A DNA stretch of 64,000 nucleotides from Gymnogyps californianus (GCF_018139145.2 NC_059474.1:44968344-45032343); one strand, 5' to 3'; counted from the stretch's first letter, positions 23,400 to 35,963 are shown. The notes: generated by a model not told the origin, from the letters alone. Translations and numbers: made by a program.

Positions 23400-24507
23400 A
23401 GCTTAGAGTAGCATCCAAGAATACTCTCTCTTAACATAGGAGACTCAAGATCGAGTCTTTGGCATCTCCACCTTATTCTAATAATTGTCTAGTTTAACAC
23501 AAGTTTTTTTTTCCTCCCCATATTCAGAGCTGTCTGTGCTCTGCCTTCAGTCCAGAAGTGACATAATGCTGTGTTACTGTGACTGTTATCCAACTTGCTG
23601 GCTCTCTTTCACAAGCCTAATTAGCAAAAACATAGCTAGTGCCGGTCCTGGAGCAGTTTGTGTGTACTCATCCATGTAGATGTCTTTTGTGTACTGGAGA
23701 GGCATGTGCTAAACGGAGGTAAACCTCAGCCGTTGTTATGATCAGAAATATCACTGGCTTAACTGCTGAGATTTTTCTTCCAACTGTAGAAATCTAGGAG
23801 TAGACAGACATATCGAAATAATTTTGACTGTATCTGTTCCAGCAAGGACTTTATCTGAATGAAATAGATACATCTTTCAAGTATAACATCAGATAGTGAT
23901 TAGACACAACATTTTGTCTTGCAGGGGTGAGGATTTCTTGTCAGACACAGTTACTACACTTCCATTTTTGCATTTAAAAATTGTTTTCAAATTTGTTCAG
24001 TTTGTGACAGTGGCATGGCCTATCCTCTGTGCTTATGTCTAGAATGAGATGAGATCTGTGGATTTATAAGCTAATGCTGTTTCAACAGCTTTCATACAAC
24101 ACATACCCATTTCTTTATAGGTTCATCTGCTCAGACAGGCAATGAGGAGAAGACTGTAGAGGAGCTTCAAAATCTGAGTAGTCGTGCGGGTTGGAAAGAG
24201 CCCAAAGAATTAAATATCCAAATGTACACCCTTGGCAAATTAACCATTAAGCAGTAGATGTGAGATTACAAACAAATTTACAAATTCTTATCCTAACTCC
24301 TACTAGCCACTTCTGTTGTGAACATGAAAAAATAAAATATTTTTTTTTTCTGCAAAATGAAAGGAATTGTTCTCAAGTGGACCTGAAAGGGTTGATCCTT
24401 TTCTTAGGTAAGGAATGTAAAGTATCCTCCTACTAGATCTTTTTTTTTTTTATGCTGAAGCAACAAAGAACATACTTTCCACTTTTTCAATATGATGATA
24501 GTTGCCC

Positions 24508-24565
24508 CTACTATCATATAGCTACTATGTTAGTACCACATATAGCAGTAACTATATGATAGTAG
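24508..24565. repeat. 19-bp near-perfect inverted repeat with 20-base loop
   Basis: The left arm (24508-24526, beginning CTACTATCATATAG) and the right arm (24547-24565, ending CTATATGATAGTAG) are reverse complements at 18 of 19 positions, 14 of them contiguous, with a 20-base spacer. It could extrude as a cruciform or fold as a short RNA hairpin. The stem is shorter than a typical microRNA precursor and no known microRNA seed was recognised, so it is called only as a structural repeat. Confidence 0.85.
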
Positions 24566-27500
24566 TAACCACTGGGGAAAGGATATCTGTCATACTCTGC
24601 AGGAGTGTACAAATCTCAGTCGGTGCTATAAGTGGCTACTCTTTTTCTTGGTGGACAATTGTAGCATCCTCACCAGGCAAACACACCACATCTTACTTGG
24701 CTTTGAGACTGGCATAAACAGGCACGAGCACCACACATCTTGCAGGACATGATTGGAATATTTACTGTCTTGAACTTCACGATGCTGAAAAAGTGAATAT
24801 TTTGCTACAGCTCTCATTACTACAGTGTCAAGCGAGATCTGGTTTTGACAATGTTCAAGTTGAACTAACTTACAGCTTATTTTTGGCATAGTATTCAAAA
24901 TGTTAGAAATCAAACCATTTTCTCTGGCTTTCAGTCAGCATTTTAAACTTAGGCTTTGTGTTTTGTCCTGTGACAAATGTTATAAGGATTGCAGAACTGG
25001 CAGGTACTGCAAGTACTCCGAAATAACAAATAGAGGCCTTTTCAGCTAGCGAAACATTTGACAATTGTGAGTGTTTCTGCCAGAAAACATTGCTGGCGTC
25101 CAATTAAGGAATTTTCTCTAACAAGAATGCCCTGAATAGTTTTATATCTAGGTTGGAAATTGTTTGATTGACACCATACCTAGTAAAGAAAGCAATAACA
25201 AATGGTTAATTTAGAGCTTTTTCAGAAAGCCTAACCAGAGCTGCTGGTCTAGTCACCTTTCTGAACATCAGTGTTTGTTTACTTACTGGAGGATTTGAGA
25301 ATCAATTTGATGTTTAGCGTGACTTACCTACTTCTGCCTTGGTTCTCTATTTTATCTTCCTCAAGTTATTTTGGCTCAGAAGACATCTTCCTTCAGTCTA
25401 AGTCCTCTTTCCTGATTTTGTTATTTATGTACTGTATAGTAGTACATATTAATTCATTGTATTTGTTGAGAACTTGAGTTCTCAGTTAGTGGAGAGCATG
25501 AAATGTGAGGCTTGTTAGCTGTTGGAAGTATGTGTAGTTGATAAACAGTTGTTGAACAGATGCCAAAACCCTTTGCTTTAGGGAAAAAGATTACCTACCT
25601 ACGTATCAGTATCGATATTGTGGAAAGTCCTGAGCACATAGCACACTCTCTGATTCATGGCCCAAATCAAGACAGAGGAGAAAAATGCTGTAAAGGCAGG
25701 AAGTAAAAGTATTCTTTATGAGGAAAAATGTCAGCTGTTATCGGTAAAGATGCTGTGCATGGGTATTTAATTATCCCTTGGAAATATTCCTATATGGTAC
25801 ATTGTCATAATGAAAGACTAAAACCTAAGGTTTATGGGGAAAATGGAGAACCGTATTTGCAGATGGATATCAAGAAAACAGGATTAAAATAAACCCAGGT
25901 GATGTCCAGCTTTCAGTCCTTGAGGTTGGCTCTAGATTAGTGTTTCAAGTTATGAATAGAGGTCACCACAGTAGGAATACAGCTGAGTGTGCGGTGGTGT
26001 GGAAGCTGTATAGGCAGGAAGGGCCCAGGCAGCAGGTCATGGAGAGTGAGGGTGAACATGTGTAATTGTCTCTACAGCTTCTGTCTTTACACATTTCAGT
26101 TCGCAAACATCATGTTTTTGGCAAGTTGGGCTGTAAAGTTCCATTCCTCTTTGTTAAGCGAAAATATGTTGGGTAGGCTCTGTTGTGCTACTTTTATATT
26201 TTCAACAATTCTGAAATGTGTCTTCAAATAATATTTATTGTGACATTGTTAACACTTTTTAGTAAAAAGAAAAGTGCTTCATGGGATTTTTACGTCGTTT
26301 TGCCAATTTCCGTTGCATACTGCATTTTACAATTTATGCAAAATAGGACAATATCTCCATTGTCAGTTGAATCAACCCACACCTGACTTTTAAAACTGCT
26401 TTCAGTTCTTGGGGAAGGAACCAGATAGTCAGAGCTAGAAACCAAGCTCTTTAATTACTGTAGAACATAGCAACACAAGTTCCTACAAGGACCACCAGGC
26501 ACCTCAGTTCTTTAGGACTAGCTGCATGAGTTGAGAGATTAGGTTTTGATGGTCATCAGCTTTTGATTTCTTTGCTGAGATTTCCAGGAATGACAGTTTG
26601 TGCCATTTGTGATGGCTTGGCTTACCTTTGCTAAACCCTTTGTAGAGATCTGTAATAGAAATGTTAGGGTTGCTATGGATGATGTAGGAATGGAAAAGTG
26701 TGTTTAACCACCAGAAGCATCAGCAGAAGGGTTAAAAGAAAGGACTGTATTGACAATAAAGAACAACTCTCCAAGGATTCAGCTATCAGGATGCTATTCC
26801 CAGTGGTAAGATTGAGGAATGTGTTATTTATGTCAAGACCAGAACGCCTGCCCTCTGAAAGAGCAGATGATTTGTCAGTGGAAACTTGTCATGTGTACCA
26901 TTTCTTTCCCTGCTTGCCCAACAGAAAAACAGACTATAGACTATATATATTCCAAATGAAGAAAAACAGAGTAGGAAACAACCTGGCCTAAGACTTATGG
27001 AGGCTGAGGTAAGCAGGGTTCTGGTGTGGAGGAGACCACCCCACAATGGCTGCTGGCTCCTAACGGCTATGAAGATCCATCCAAAAACTAGTTTGTTGTT
27101 GCCAGTTGAGAAGAAACCCAGAAACATGGTGAGGACTTGATAGCTGGTGCCTCTTGTCCTCTTTGTCACATACAGGTGATAGTGGCCCAACTGCTTGGGC
27201 AGACATGTCACTTGTGTGTAGGTTGGGAGACTGTGAGTGAATGAAATCTTTGGAAGGGTGAGTATGAGTGGGATATTTGCAAATTAATGTCTTTCCCTTT
27301 CATAAGATCTGATGTAGAAATTTGCTACAGTAACTTTGCCTACGCTATCTAATGCTTACTCGTTTCATGCTGAAATTAAACCACTGTCCAGTCATAGATG
27401 GGAACAGCCTTCAGTTTCCATACCGACATGAGAGCTGTTTGTAGGGTTAGGAGGTGTCAAAGGAAGAAATGGGCTAAAACAATTTACGGTTTAGAAAAGT

Positions 27501-27599
27501 CTTGTGTGACACCAGACTACTGAAATTTAAACCATAAATGAAGAAGAGGTCAGAGGGGAAGGAAAAAGATGGGACAGGGTCTGTTACTGAGTAGCTTGT

Positions 27600-27790
27600 A
27601 TTAATTAGACAATTTATTTTTAATGTAGACATTTATTTTTATTTTTTATTGTAATATATCAACATTATCAGTAATATTAAATTAATAAAATTAATTTTTA
27701 AAATTGACAATGATTTCAGTATATCAATGTAGTATAATTCTAGTATATTATTATATTTTATTATTCATTATTTTTAATACAGGCATTTTT
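27600..27790. other. Extremely AT-rich block, candidate matrix-attachment region
   Basis: About 190 bases made nearly all of A and T, rich in ATTTA, AATATA and TAATAA motifs. AT-rich blocks of this size with unwinding-type motifs are a known feature of nuclear matrix attachment regions. That role is inference only. Confidence 0.4.
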
Positions 27791-30517
27791 AAATGGGTAT
27801 ACAGGGTCCCTAAAGGTACCAGCATCCTTTGATGTGATTAAGAAACCTTGGAAGTGCAGGAGGCTGTTTGACCTTTGTCCTCCTTGGCCATTTCAGCACC
27901 AAAATGTGGCATTATCACTGTCAGGTTCCCTCTTTTCTCAAGAGATGTGTTATCACTGATGTTACCTTCAGACTAGGTAATAAGCAGGAAATACAGAGAA
28001 TAAATAGAGGGCAGCAAGAAGAAACTATTTTTATAGAGTTCAGACAGTTATGTCAGGAACAAGCCTGGTGAGCAAGAGGCATTTTGCAAGCCAGAAGAGT
28101 AACCGTATGGCACGTGCTATATTTTTGTGAACTGTCTTTTCAGACTGAAAAATGTAAGCATCGAGATAAACGTTTGTACTTACATACTTGAACATGTGTT
28201 ATGTTTGGTATATGTTCAAACTTATGCAACAAACTAGTGGGAAAGACTGCGTGAGAGACAAATAGACTTACTGCCTAGCAGTTTTTGTTTAGGTTATTTA
28301 TAGTACGTAAAGCAGTTTGCCATTTACGTCTTGTTTGTTTTGTATGCCTGTCTATTGTTTAGTAGACTATAACATGGTGCTTTTTGTGCATGGAACCTGT
28401 TGTTTTCCAGGTCCTTGTATGTAGTGTAATTAACTCCCCAGAGTGAAAGGGGGAAATTCTTGGATGCGCTTCTTTATAAGAGCTATGCAGAACTGTAGGA
28501 AGAGTAGAAGGAGAAATAGCAAAGTACCTGATTGCTTCCGTGTGTCCCTACAGCTTGGCTGGGGAAGAACCTACATTAAATCAAGGAACGCTTTTAAAAC
28601 AAACGCCAAAACTTTCCTTATCTTTTGCTCTAATCTTTATTGGAAGCCTTTAAAGTAATTCTGAGCTTTTGTTTTGTTTTGGCTTTTTGGACAAAAAAAA
28701 GAAATCGTATTTCATTAAACTTCATGGATAATGATACTGGGTTGCAGACTCAGTAATTTTTTTTACGACGTCTTTTCCTAAATATTTATGTAGCAAACCT
28801 GTGGCTTGTTCTGTTATGTGCTCTTTCTGAAATTACACATCTGGAAGACAGTGCGGTAATTTCACTGTATTAATACTTTATTTGGATTTTATTTTGTATG
28901 GAGATGGTTTGGATTTCTTAATTGCTGAGGGGGAGTGCAGCTGAATCAATGCGCTGGGAGTAGCAAAAAAGAAATGCCTTATTTCATGCTTGCAGAAGTG
29001 GTGCCTCAGGTGGAACGGTTGTCTTCAACTTGCCTGTGGAGAGAAGTGGTGTGTTAGAAGCATTGACCTTTGACTGAAACCTAGAATTAAAATCTGTCTA
29101 ATGAAAAAGCTGCCAGAAATGAAAGGTCATACAAAATGTGATGAATTTTTCCTCAAGAAGGATTTCTCAAAGTATTGTAATTCCCTTTTGATTTGCCTAA
29201 CCAGAGCGACATTTCTGTCACTGTTCACTAAACACAGTTTTACTTTTATTCATAGTCTCCATGCAAATGTAAAACTTCTAAGCAGAATATGGCTTATGGA
29301 AACAGTCCAGCCTAAACAAACAGTGTGTTTGATTCCTTAGTCAAATTAGGTCAAAAATTTTATCATCCTGAATCAATTCAGTAACAGCTGACCTTGGATA
29401 TATTATTTTCCTTCCTGTTTCTTAGCAACAGGAAACTTTTCTGCAGGATGACTATTTAATATCCTAATCTATTTTAGAAGCTTTTATACCTAAAGAGGAA
29501 CAGATGGTCTAAGGAAATTTTGTTTGTAGCAATAATGACAGGGAATATCTATAGATTATTCTTCCTCATTTTATACCCTATTGTCCTGCACTTACAATTA
29601 CATATGTCCTTGATGGTAGCTGAAAACTTCTGTCAGGAACAGAGAATAAAAAGAGTGGTCTTCAGATGCTACAGGTTTCTTTTTTTTTTTAATGCTTGAT
29701 GCAAGAAAGCAGTTATGTGTGTGTTCTTATAGCTGTGATTGCATTCCGTATACAAAGTGTGAGAATATGTATAATTGTATTCTGTAAGTGTTGAACTGTA
29801 TCTGAGTAAATGAAGAAAGCATTATCTACAATGTAATTTTGTTCATTGGCATTTGCTTACTCTCTCACTCTCATCTATCATGTGAAGTGGTTTTCTTTCT
29901 CCTTTATTATAGATTCCAGAGGTTCTTTATATTTCAGCGAGAAGAATCTTTTTTGAAAGGTTATTTTTATGTGACTTGGTATTCACATAAAATATAAGTT
30001 AAGTCATTAAGGACACTGAAATCTGAAGCTCTGAAACACTACGGTGTGACTATTATTGGCCCAATGAAAAAAATAATTCTGTTGTTTATTTTTCTGGTGG
30101 CATGAAACTTCTTACTTCCAAAGAAGCAGGTTGAATGCTTGTAGGGGACTGGATGATCTTGGATTTTTTCTACATGAATTTAAGATTAGTACATGAGCCT
30201 TGATTCTGACTTTATTACAGCCATATGCAAAGGAGAGAATAAGACCTATTCCCTTCTAATTCTTTCTCAGAGTGCTGTGTAGTACCTTTCCTTCCTAGCT
30301 CCTGAAGCTCTTTCAAAGAGAGGTGCCTCCCCTCCATCACTTAGTTGCTGTCTTAAGAATCATCCTGTAATGATGCTCGTAAATGCCTGACAATGAAGTC
30401 GTCTGGTTTTCTGTGATTGCTGGTTTGTCATGGAGACAGTTCTTGACAGGTAGGTCCCGATTAGCAGGTAGAGACATGATACCAGTTTGGTGAAGAGTGC
30501 TGCAGTAGTGTGTGTGT

Positions 30518-30542
30518 GCATATATATATATATATATATATA
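30518..30542. repeat. (TA)n microsatellite, about 12 units
   Basis: A run of TA dinucleotides follows a short TG repeat (around 30508-30517). The Tyr/Ile-rich frames through it on both strands are artefacts of the repeat. Confidence 0.9.
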
Positions 30543-31751
30543 AAAACAAATGACACATTCAGCACTGTGGCATGGGTCTTTTGGCAAATCATCTGGTACA
30601 ATTTTTTTCTTCTTATTGGCCTATATCATACTTCGTTTATTATCAGTGACTACCAAAATTGTATAAACTGTAGGATGAGCTTGGTTTTGATAACCTAACA
30701 GACCTGTTGCCTGGCCTGCTCTTGAAGTTTCATCACTTATCATCACTTACCACTTATCATCCAAAGTGAAATGTGCTCAGTAGCCTTTGTTACAGCTCTT
30801 TTAGCTGCATAGCATGATATGAGGCTGTCTCCCACCATGGAACCTCCTTGACATCTTTTGTCTCTATTGTCGTATTTGTATGTTGTGTGCTACCTTATTT
30901 TACGAGATAGCCTAGAAATATTTCTACTTGAAATGTTTGCTTGTTGCAAGAAAAGACAATGCTGTCTTTGTTTAGTTCCACTGAAGTAAAATTCTTCTGA
31001 CATCCCACATTTTTACATGAAGTATTTTCAAATGAAACTGAAGTGTGGAGCTTTATTATATCTTTTCCACCTTCAGAGAGGAGCTCTCCCATTTTGTTGT
31101 GCCTCTCTTTCTTGTATTTTAATTAATTGGTTGGGCTGAATGAAATCTGGAGGGTTTGTTGTTGGTTTTTTTTTTTTTTTTGACATATTCACCCCCATCC
31201 ACTCCTCCATTCCCAGATTTGGCATAAAATTTAATTTGAAGTTTAAAACAGGCTCACCCTCTAGGAACAATAAAACTCTTTGCTTAGGAATGTTTTGTGT
31301 CTCCCAGTGAATCCTTCCAAGCCTTGAGCCTGCTCTAAGTCTCTGGTGATGCCGTGTCTGATCCAGAGAAGAATGAGGTACGTTTTGAAAAATCATTAAG
31401 GTGGCTACAGGGGGTCTCCTAAGAGAAGCAGGAAAGAAGGCAAGAAAAGGTGAAAGTGGGAAGTATTTTGTTTTCATTTTTCTTCTTTCTGTCATCTTTC
31501 CCATTGTGTTTAAGAAGGAATGATAGGGAAAAGAGGAGAGCATGGCTTTTGATAGGTACTTAATCTAATATTAAAAATAGAATATAAGCTTTGGTTCTTG
31601 AAATCCTTCATGGGAAATGGCCACGTGTAGCTGTCTGAATAAGTGAATTGCCTGGTACATTATCTCGGTTTTCTGTGTTTTTGTCTTTCTGAGAGGAAGC
31701 TCATTAATAAGAGGAAAGGTAGTGAATCTCTAGACTCTGTTATTATACCTG

Positions 31752-32896
31752 TGTATTGGGTTTGCGTGGCAAAGTTTTGGTAGCGGCGGGGCTACAGGGG
31801 TGGCTTCTGTGAGAAGATGCTAGAAGCTTCCCCTATGTCCGATAGAGCCAATGCCAGCCGGCTCCAAGGTGGACCCGCCGTTGGCCAAGGCCGAGCCCAT
31901 CAGTGACAGTGGTAGCACCTCTGTGATACCATATTAAAGAAGGGGAAAAAACTGCTGCACAACAGCAGTCAGGAGAGAGGAGTGAGAAGATGTGAGAGAA
32001 ACAACTACTGCAGACACCAAGGTCAGTGAAGAAGGAGGGGGAGGAGGTGCTCCAGGCACCGGAGCAGAGATTCCCCTGCAGCCTGTGGGGAAGACCATGG
32101 TGAGGCAGGCTGTCCCCCTGCAGCCCGTGGAGGTCCATGGTGGAGCAGATATCCACCTGCAGCCCGTGGAGGACCCCACGCCGGAGCAGGTGGATGCCCA
32201 AAGGAGGCTGTGACCCCGTGGGAAGCCCATGCTGGAGCAGGCTCCTGGCAGGACCTGTGGACCCGTGGAGAGAGGAGCCCACGCTGGAGCTGGTTTGCTG
32301 GCAGGACTTGTGACCCTGCGGGGGACCCACGCTGGAGCAGTCTGTTCCTGAAGGACTGCACCCCATGGAAGGGACCCACGCTGGAGCAGTTTGTGAAGGA
32401 CTGTAGCCCGTGGGAAGGACTCATGTTGGAGAAGTTCATGGAGGACTGTGTCCCATGGGAGGGACCCCACGCTGGAGCAGGGGAAGGGTGTGAGGAGTCC
32501 TCCCCCTGAGGAGGAAGGGGTGGCAGAAACAACGTGTGATGAAGTGACCACAACCCCCATTCCCTGTCCTCATGTGCTACTAAGGGGGGAGGAGGTAGAG
32601 AAAATCGGGAGTAAAGTTAAGCCCGGGTAGAAGGGCAGGGGTGGGGGGGAAGGTGTTTTTTAAGATTTGGTTTTATTTCTCATTATCCTACTCTGATTTG
32701 ATTGGTAATAAATTAAACTAATTTCCCCAAGTCGAGTCTGTTTTGCCTGTGATGGTAATGGCTAAGTGATCTCCCTGTCCTTATCTTGACCCACGAGCCT
32801 TTTGTTATATTTTCTCTCCCCTGTCCAGCTGAGGAAGGGGAGTGATAGAGCGGCTTTGGTGGGCACCTGGCATCCAGCCAGGGTCAACCCACTGCA
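31752..32896 (+). mobile_element. Solo LTR, avian TGCATTGGG...ACCCACCACA family (copy 1)
   Basis: This 1,145-bp element begins TGTATTGGGTTTGCGTGGCA and ends GGGTCAACCCACTGCA. It reads on the plus strand, with a polyadenylation signal AATAAA at 32707-32712 and a GC-rich centre made of tandem repeats (about 32060-32480). It is an inverted copy of 42978-44089. The flanks ACCTG (31747-31751) and GTCTG (32897-32901) match at three of five bases, so the duplication has decayed or the ends are slightly misplaced. No gag, pol or env sequence lies beside it, so it is a solo LTR. The family is one I know from many neoavian genomes; I cannot give a verified Repbase name. Confidence 0.88.
32060..32480 (+). 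repeat. Internal tandem repeats of LTR copy 1
   Basis: Two kinds of unit occur. The first (about 32075-32190) repeats CTGCAGCCCGTGGAGG-like modules three times; the second (about 32224-32482) repeats CCCACGCTGGAGCAG-like modules about six times at 45-57-base spacing. Because most unit lengths keep a frame open, the region carries open frames on both strands (plus 31992-32213 and 32210-32509; minus up to 208 codons at 31934-32560). They encode repetitive Trp-, Gly- or Pro-rich peptides and are not treated as genes. Confidence 0.8.
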
Positions 32897-35800
32897 GTCT
32901 GGCTCTTTAATGCAGAAATGATAGCCCTTCATCAACAAGTGGTTGGTATTTTTTGGTTTTTGTATGACTAGAGAGATCAGTCTAGGAAGGAAGAACTCTT
33001 TAGTCTTAAATGAGTATTGTCACAAACCACACAGATGAACTTTGAGGGGCTGGAGAAGTAAAAATGAAAGGTGTTTTTTTTCCCCTAAGTTTTTTGCTGA
33101 GTTACAGCTCTTTATGAATGCTTTATTATGTAGTACTCAAAGCACATCTGGATAGTGCGAGTGACAGAGCACGTCTGCTCATCTGTTATGTTGCCATTCA
33201 CTAATAGATCTCAATATTGTTTAACTGCATCGCAGTAGTTACTGAAGGAATTTAGGATTCTGAGTGGTTCAAGTCACACACTAGGTGAGATTTTACTTTG
33301 ATCTCTATGAGCATTGTTAGAACTGACTACTAGTGAAATCAAGCCTATAATTATATTTTTCAGAAACTGACTTGTTGCTGCAACAGGTGCTGTTTTTTGG
33401 GGTTTTTTTGGGTTTTTTTAAGTAAAGAAGCAAATTTGAGCTATTTTGTAAGACTTGCCAAAAGGTGTGAGTGTACTTGAGTTCTGAACTATGCAGGAGA
33501 AGAAACCCCGATCACTTAACTGTCCACCACAGACTACTACTTACTGTTGCATCAAACTCTAAGCTGTCTCTTTCTAAGGCACAAGATAAGTCTTTCATAG
33601 GCACAGGGTCCTCATTTCACTGTGACAAGTGATGTATGTGCTTTCACCTGTTGCCTTGCTAAACTTAAGTTCCTTCTTTTCCTTTTCTGTTCCTCCCTTT
33701 CTGGTCTGGCCAAGTCAATAAAAACAAACAAGAAAACCCTAAACAACAAACAATCAAAAAACCAAACCAAAAAACCTGCAACCCCAAAAACCCCGCAACC
33801 CCAAAAACCCCACAACCCCACCTCGCAAACAAAACACAACCAACCAAGCAAAACTCCCCACCACAAAACAGAAGAAATAAACCCCCAAAAGCTTATTAAA
33901 AGTTCTGCTCTTGAGTATTATGATAAATTCTAAATTAAGAGATAGCTGCTGCGTTAGGTTGACAGTTTAATCTATATCAATGTATGATCTCAAAATAACC
34001 AGATCAAAATGCTAAAGAAAACGAGAACATGGATTGATATCACTGTAGTGTCTAGAGCACATTAATTTTCTTTTCATGCATTGTATTGCTCTTTAAACAT
34101 TTTAATTCATAAGGTGGCCCTTTCTTACCTTGCTTATTTTAGATTTCTTAATCAGGAATATAACCTACTCCTACTGTCCTCTATAAAAATAATCTAATGG
34201 TGTCACAGTTCACTTCTTAATTTGAAAAGCTGGATACCATATGTAATCCATTGTAATATAACTCATCTGTCACATTCACTTTTACTAACATACCTCGGCA
34301 TCTGTTAACTGGATCTCGATAGATGTCATCATTAATGGAATTTAGGATTCTTAATTCACAGTTCATCTTTCTGTATCAAGCAGACAAAACTTACCTTGGT
34401 CTTGTTGAGTGTTTTGTCTGGGAAGAGCAAATATAATAATAGTGATAATAACAACAATAATGAAAAAAAGACTCACTTTATTGATGCAGGTTTATTTTTG
34501 CTGAATTCAAGTTGGGTATGTTCTACATTATTTGAACTCAGCATAAGTAAATGTTTTATCAAGCAGTTTGTTATACCAATTATTTCATAATTTGGTTTTA
34601 AATCCCTCCCCCCCCCCCCCCAATTCTTCTTTTCATTCTTAACTCACTAACTTATTTCTCTATTATTGTGATCTAATGTAATGTAGCCTTTTCTCTTATG
34701 AACATTTATGATTTTTTTTCTTGTTGTTCAATCTCAAATTTAGCAAATCATGAATTCTTTGCATGTACTCGTGCCATATGATCTTGCATGGTTATTTAGG
34801 TAATACAAAACAAATTTCCATGAAAATGAGAGAATTTGTAGTTTGTCTATAAAGTTAGATGTGGCAACATAAACCTGCAAGCATTTGATTTTCTACAGAT
34901 GTCTATGAGCAAGGCCATCAGGTATGAATAAGCATCATTTTCCTGCTATAAAATTAGATCATAATGTTAATAGCATGTGGTGGTCTGTTGGAAAGAGACG
35001 TTTTATAATCCAAAACCCCCCAAAAGCCAGTTTGGAGAATGTTTCAAATTAAGTAAGGGTACCTGTGTTGTCCATTGCTGCCTATACTTTCAAACCTTCT
35101 GCATCTCACCAATGTATATGCAGTATGTCTGTCAAACTTCGTAAAATAAACATGCTTGTTAAACTTTTTTCTAGTTTTCACACATCCTATTCTAGGTCTG
35201 AGAGAACTGTCTGAAGCATTTGTAGCAGCTCATTAGACTTTTCAGAACCAATGCAACCCTTTACCCCACCCTTGTTTTCATCCCTGCATGAGATAAAATA
35301 GATTGTTGCCTATAAATAAGAAAAAGGGGAAAAAGAGCCACCCCAGTACTCCCAACCTAAAACAAAACAAAAAAACCCCCAAACCTTCAAACCATCTGAT
35401 TTGCCTTACTGGGTTATTCTTCAATTATTTGCCTTCAGTTTTTTTTCCTCCTTGGGAGAAGGGCAAATCTAGTGCATCTGGCAACTTTTTTTTGTTTGGC
35501 TGTCATATTACAACAGTTGCTCAGCTATCTTCTGTGAACACCCACAACAGTAAAAATGCTTTAAATTTTTTAAATATGTCAGAATTCACACATACCCACG
35601 CAGAAACTTAGAGTATGGTGTGTCATCTAATCATTCTTCTTAGTTTTGCTCCAACTTCCTTGAGATTTTTCCTCCTTTCACTTTTCAGTGAATAATGATG
35701 GAAGGGATAGGAAGATAAATGTTTAGATTCTTGGCTTGTGGTAGCAGTTGATCTGTGGCCCTCCTGGGATATTGGCCAATACAGAGTTTGTCATACTTTT

Positions 35801-35927
35801 CACATCAAAAAAACTTGAGAAAGTTTGGGACAGTCCAAATTTTTTAATGAGTAACTTCTGCCTTGCAGCACTATGAAGTGCTTTTTGAAGCCTACAGAAT
35901 ATGTGAGAAACACATATGAAGAAATAC
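32897..35927. other. Unique sequence between repeats, no gene seen
   Basis: AT-rich, with a T/G tract near 33391-33420, the C/A-rich block at 33716-33880, a C run at about 34606-34621 and another A/C-rich patch near 35340-35392. Frames through these patches (for example 33622-33933, plus) are Lys/Asn/Pro/Thr-rich low-complexity products. No exon or RNA gene recognised. Confidence 0.5.
33716..33880. repeat. C/A-rich low-complexity block with five C4 runs
   Basis: The plus strand is nearly free of G and T for about 165 bases. Within it, 33782-33819 contains five runs of four cytosines separated by AAAAA, GCAA, AAAAA and ACAA. The minus strand therefore has five G4 runs with loops of four or five bases, a strong G-quadruplex pattern, and the plus strand could form an i-motif. 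Confidence 0.85.
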
Positions 35928-35963
35928 CATAGAATCATAGAGTCATTCAAACTGAAGGGCACC
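35928..35963 (-). mobile_element. CR1 LINE, 3' end piece split off by an LTR insertion
   Basis: It starts CATAGAATCATAG, the reverse complement of the CR1 3' tail, followed by the TTGGAAGGGACC-like body (here degraded). The body stops at 35963, where an LTR begins, and CR1-like sequence (ATCTGG...ATCTGGTCC) resumes at about 36530. The simplest explanation is one minus-strand CR1 interrupted by the LTR. Confidence 0.75.

Larger units (their letters stand above)
18291..31751. other. Intron-like sequence, no exon identified
   Basis: About 13.5 kb of AT-rich DNA without a recognisable exon, RNA gene or large repeat. It holds a GACA/GGCA short repeat at about 20943-20963, homopolymers (A run about 22967-22988, T runs near 24437, 29682 and 31157, mixed C run 22051-22064), a purine tract at 23331-23399, the inverted repeat at 24508-24565, the AT-rich block at 27600-27790 and the TA repeat near 30518. 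Small frames (up to 156 codons at 31073-31543, minus) lack domains and cross low-complexity DNA. Confidence 0.5.

Noticed and set aside
24121..24240. Possible exon after the acceptor-like TTCTTTATAG
   Set aside because: No matching donor and no frame with recognisable content. The acceptor motif is common by chance.
24508..24565. microRNA precursor
   Set aside because: The stem is only 19 bp with a 20-base loop and no known seed was recognised. Not called as an RNA gene.
31833..32366. 177-codon minus-strand frame that looks like a Ser/Pro/Gly-rich secreted protein
   Set aside because: It lies wholly within the LTR and follows its tandem repeats. The inverted LTR copy shows a similar frame, and no viral protein domain is present.
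32224..32482. CRISPR-like spaced repeats
   Set aside because: Units are degenerate, spacers are themselves related, and the block is part of an avian LTR in a vertebrate genome.
33782..33819. Telomere-like C4A4-type repeat
   Set aside because: Only five runs with unequal spacers, interstitial, and not the vertebrate TTAGGG type. Kept only as a G4 candidate.
33622..33933. 103-codon Lys/Asn/Pro-rich frame
   Set aside because: Produced by the C/A-only low-complexity block.
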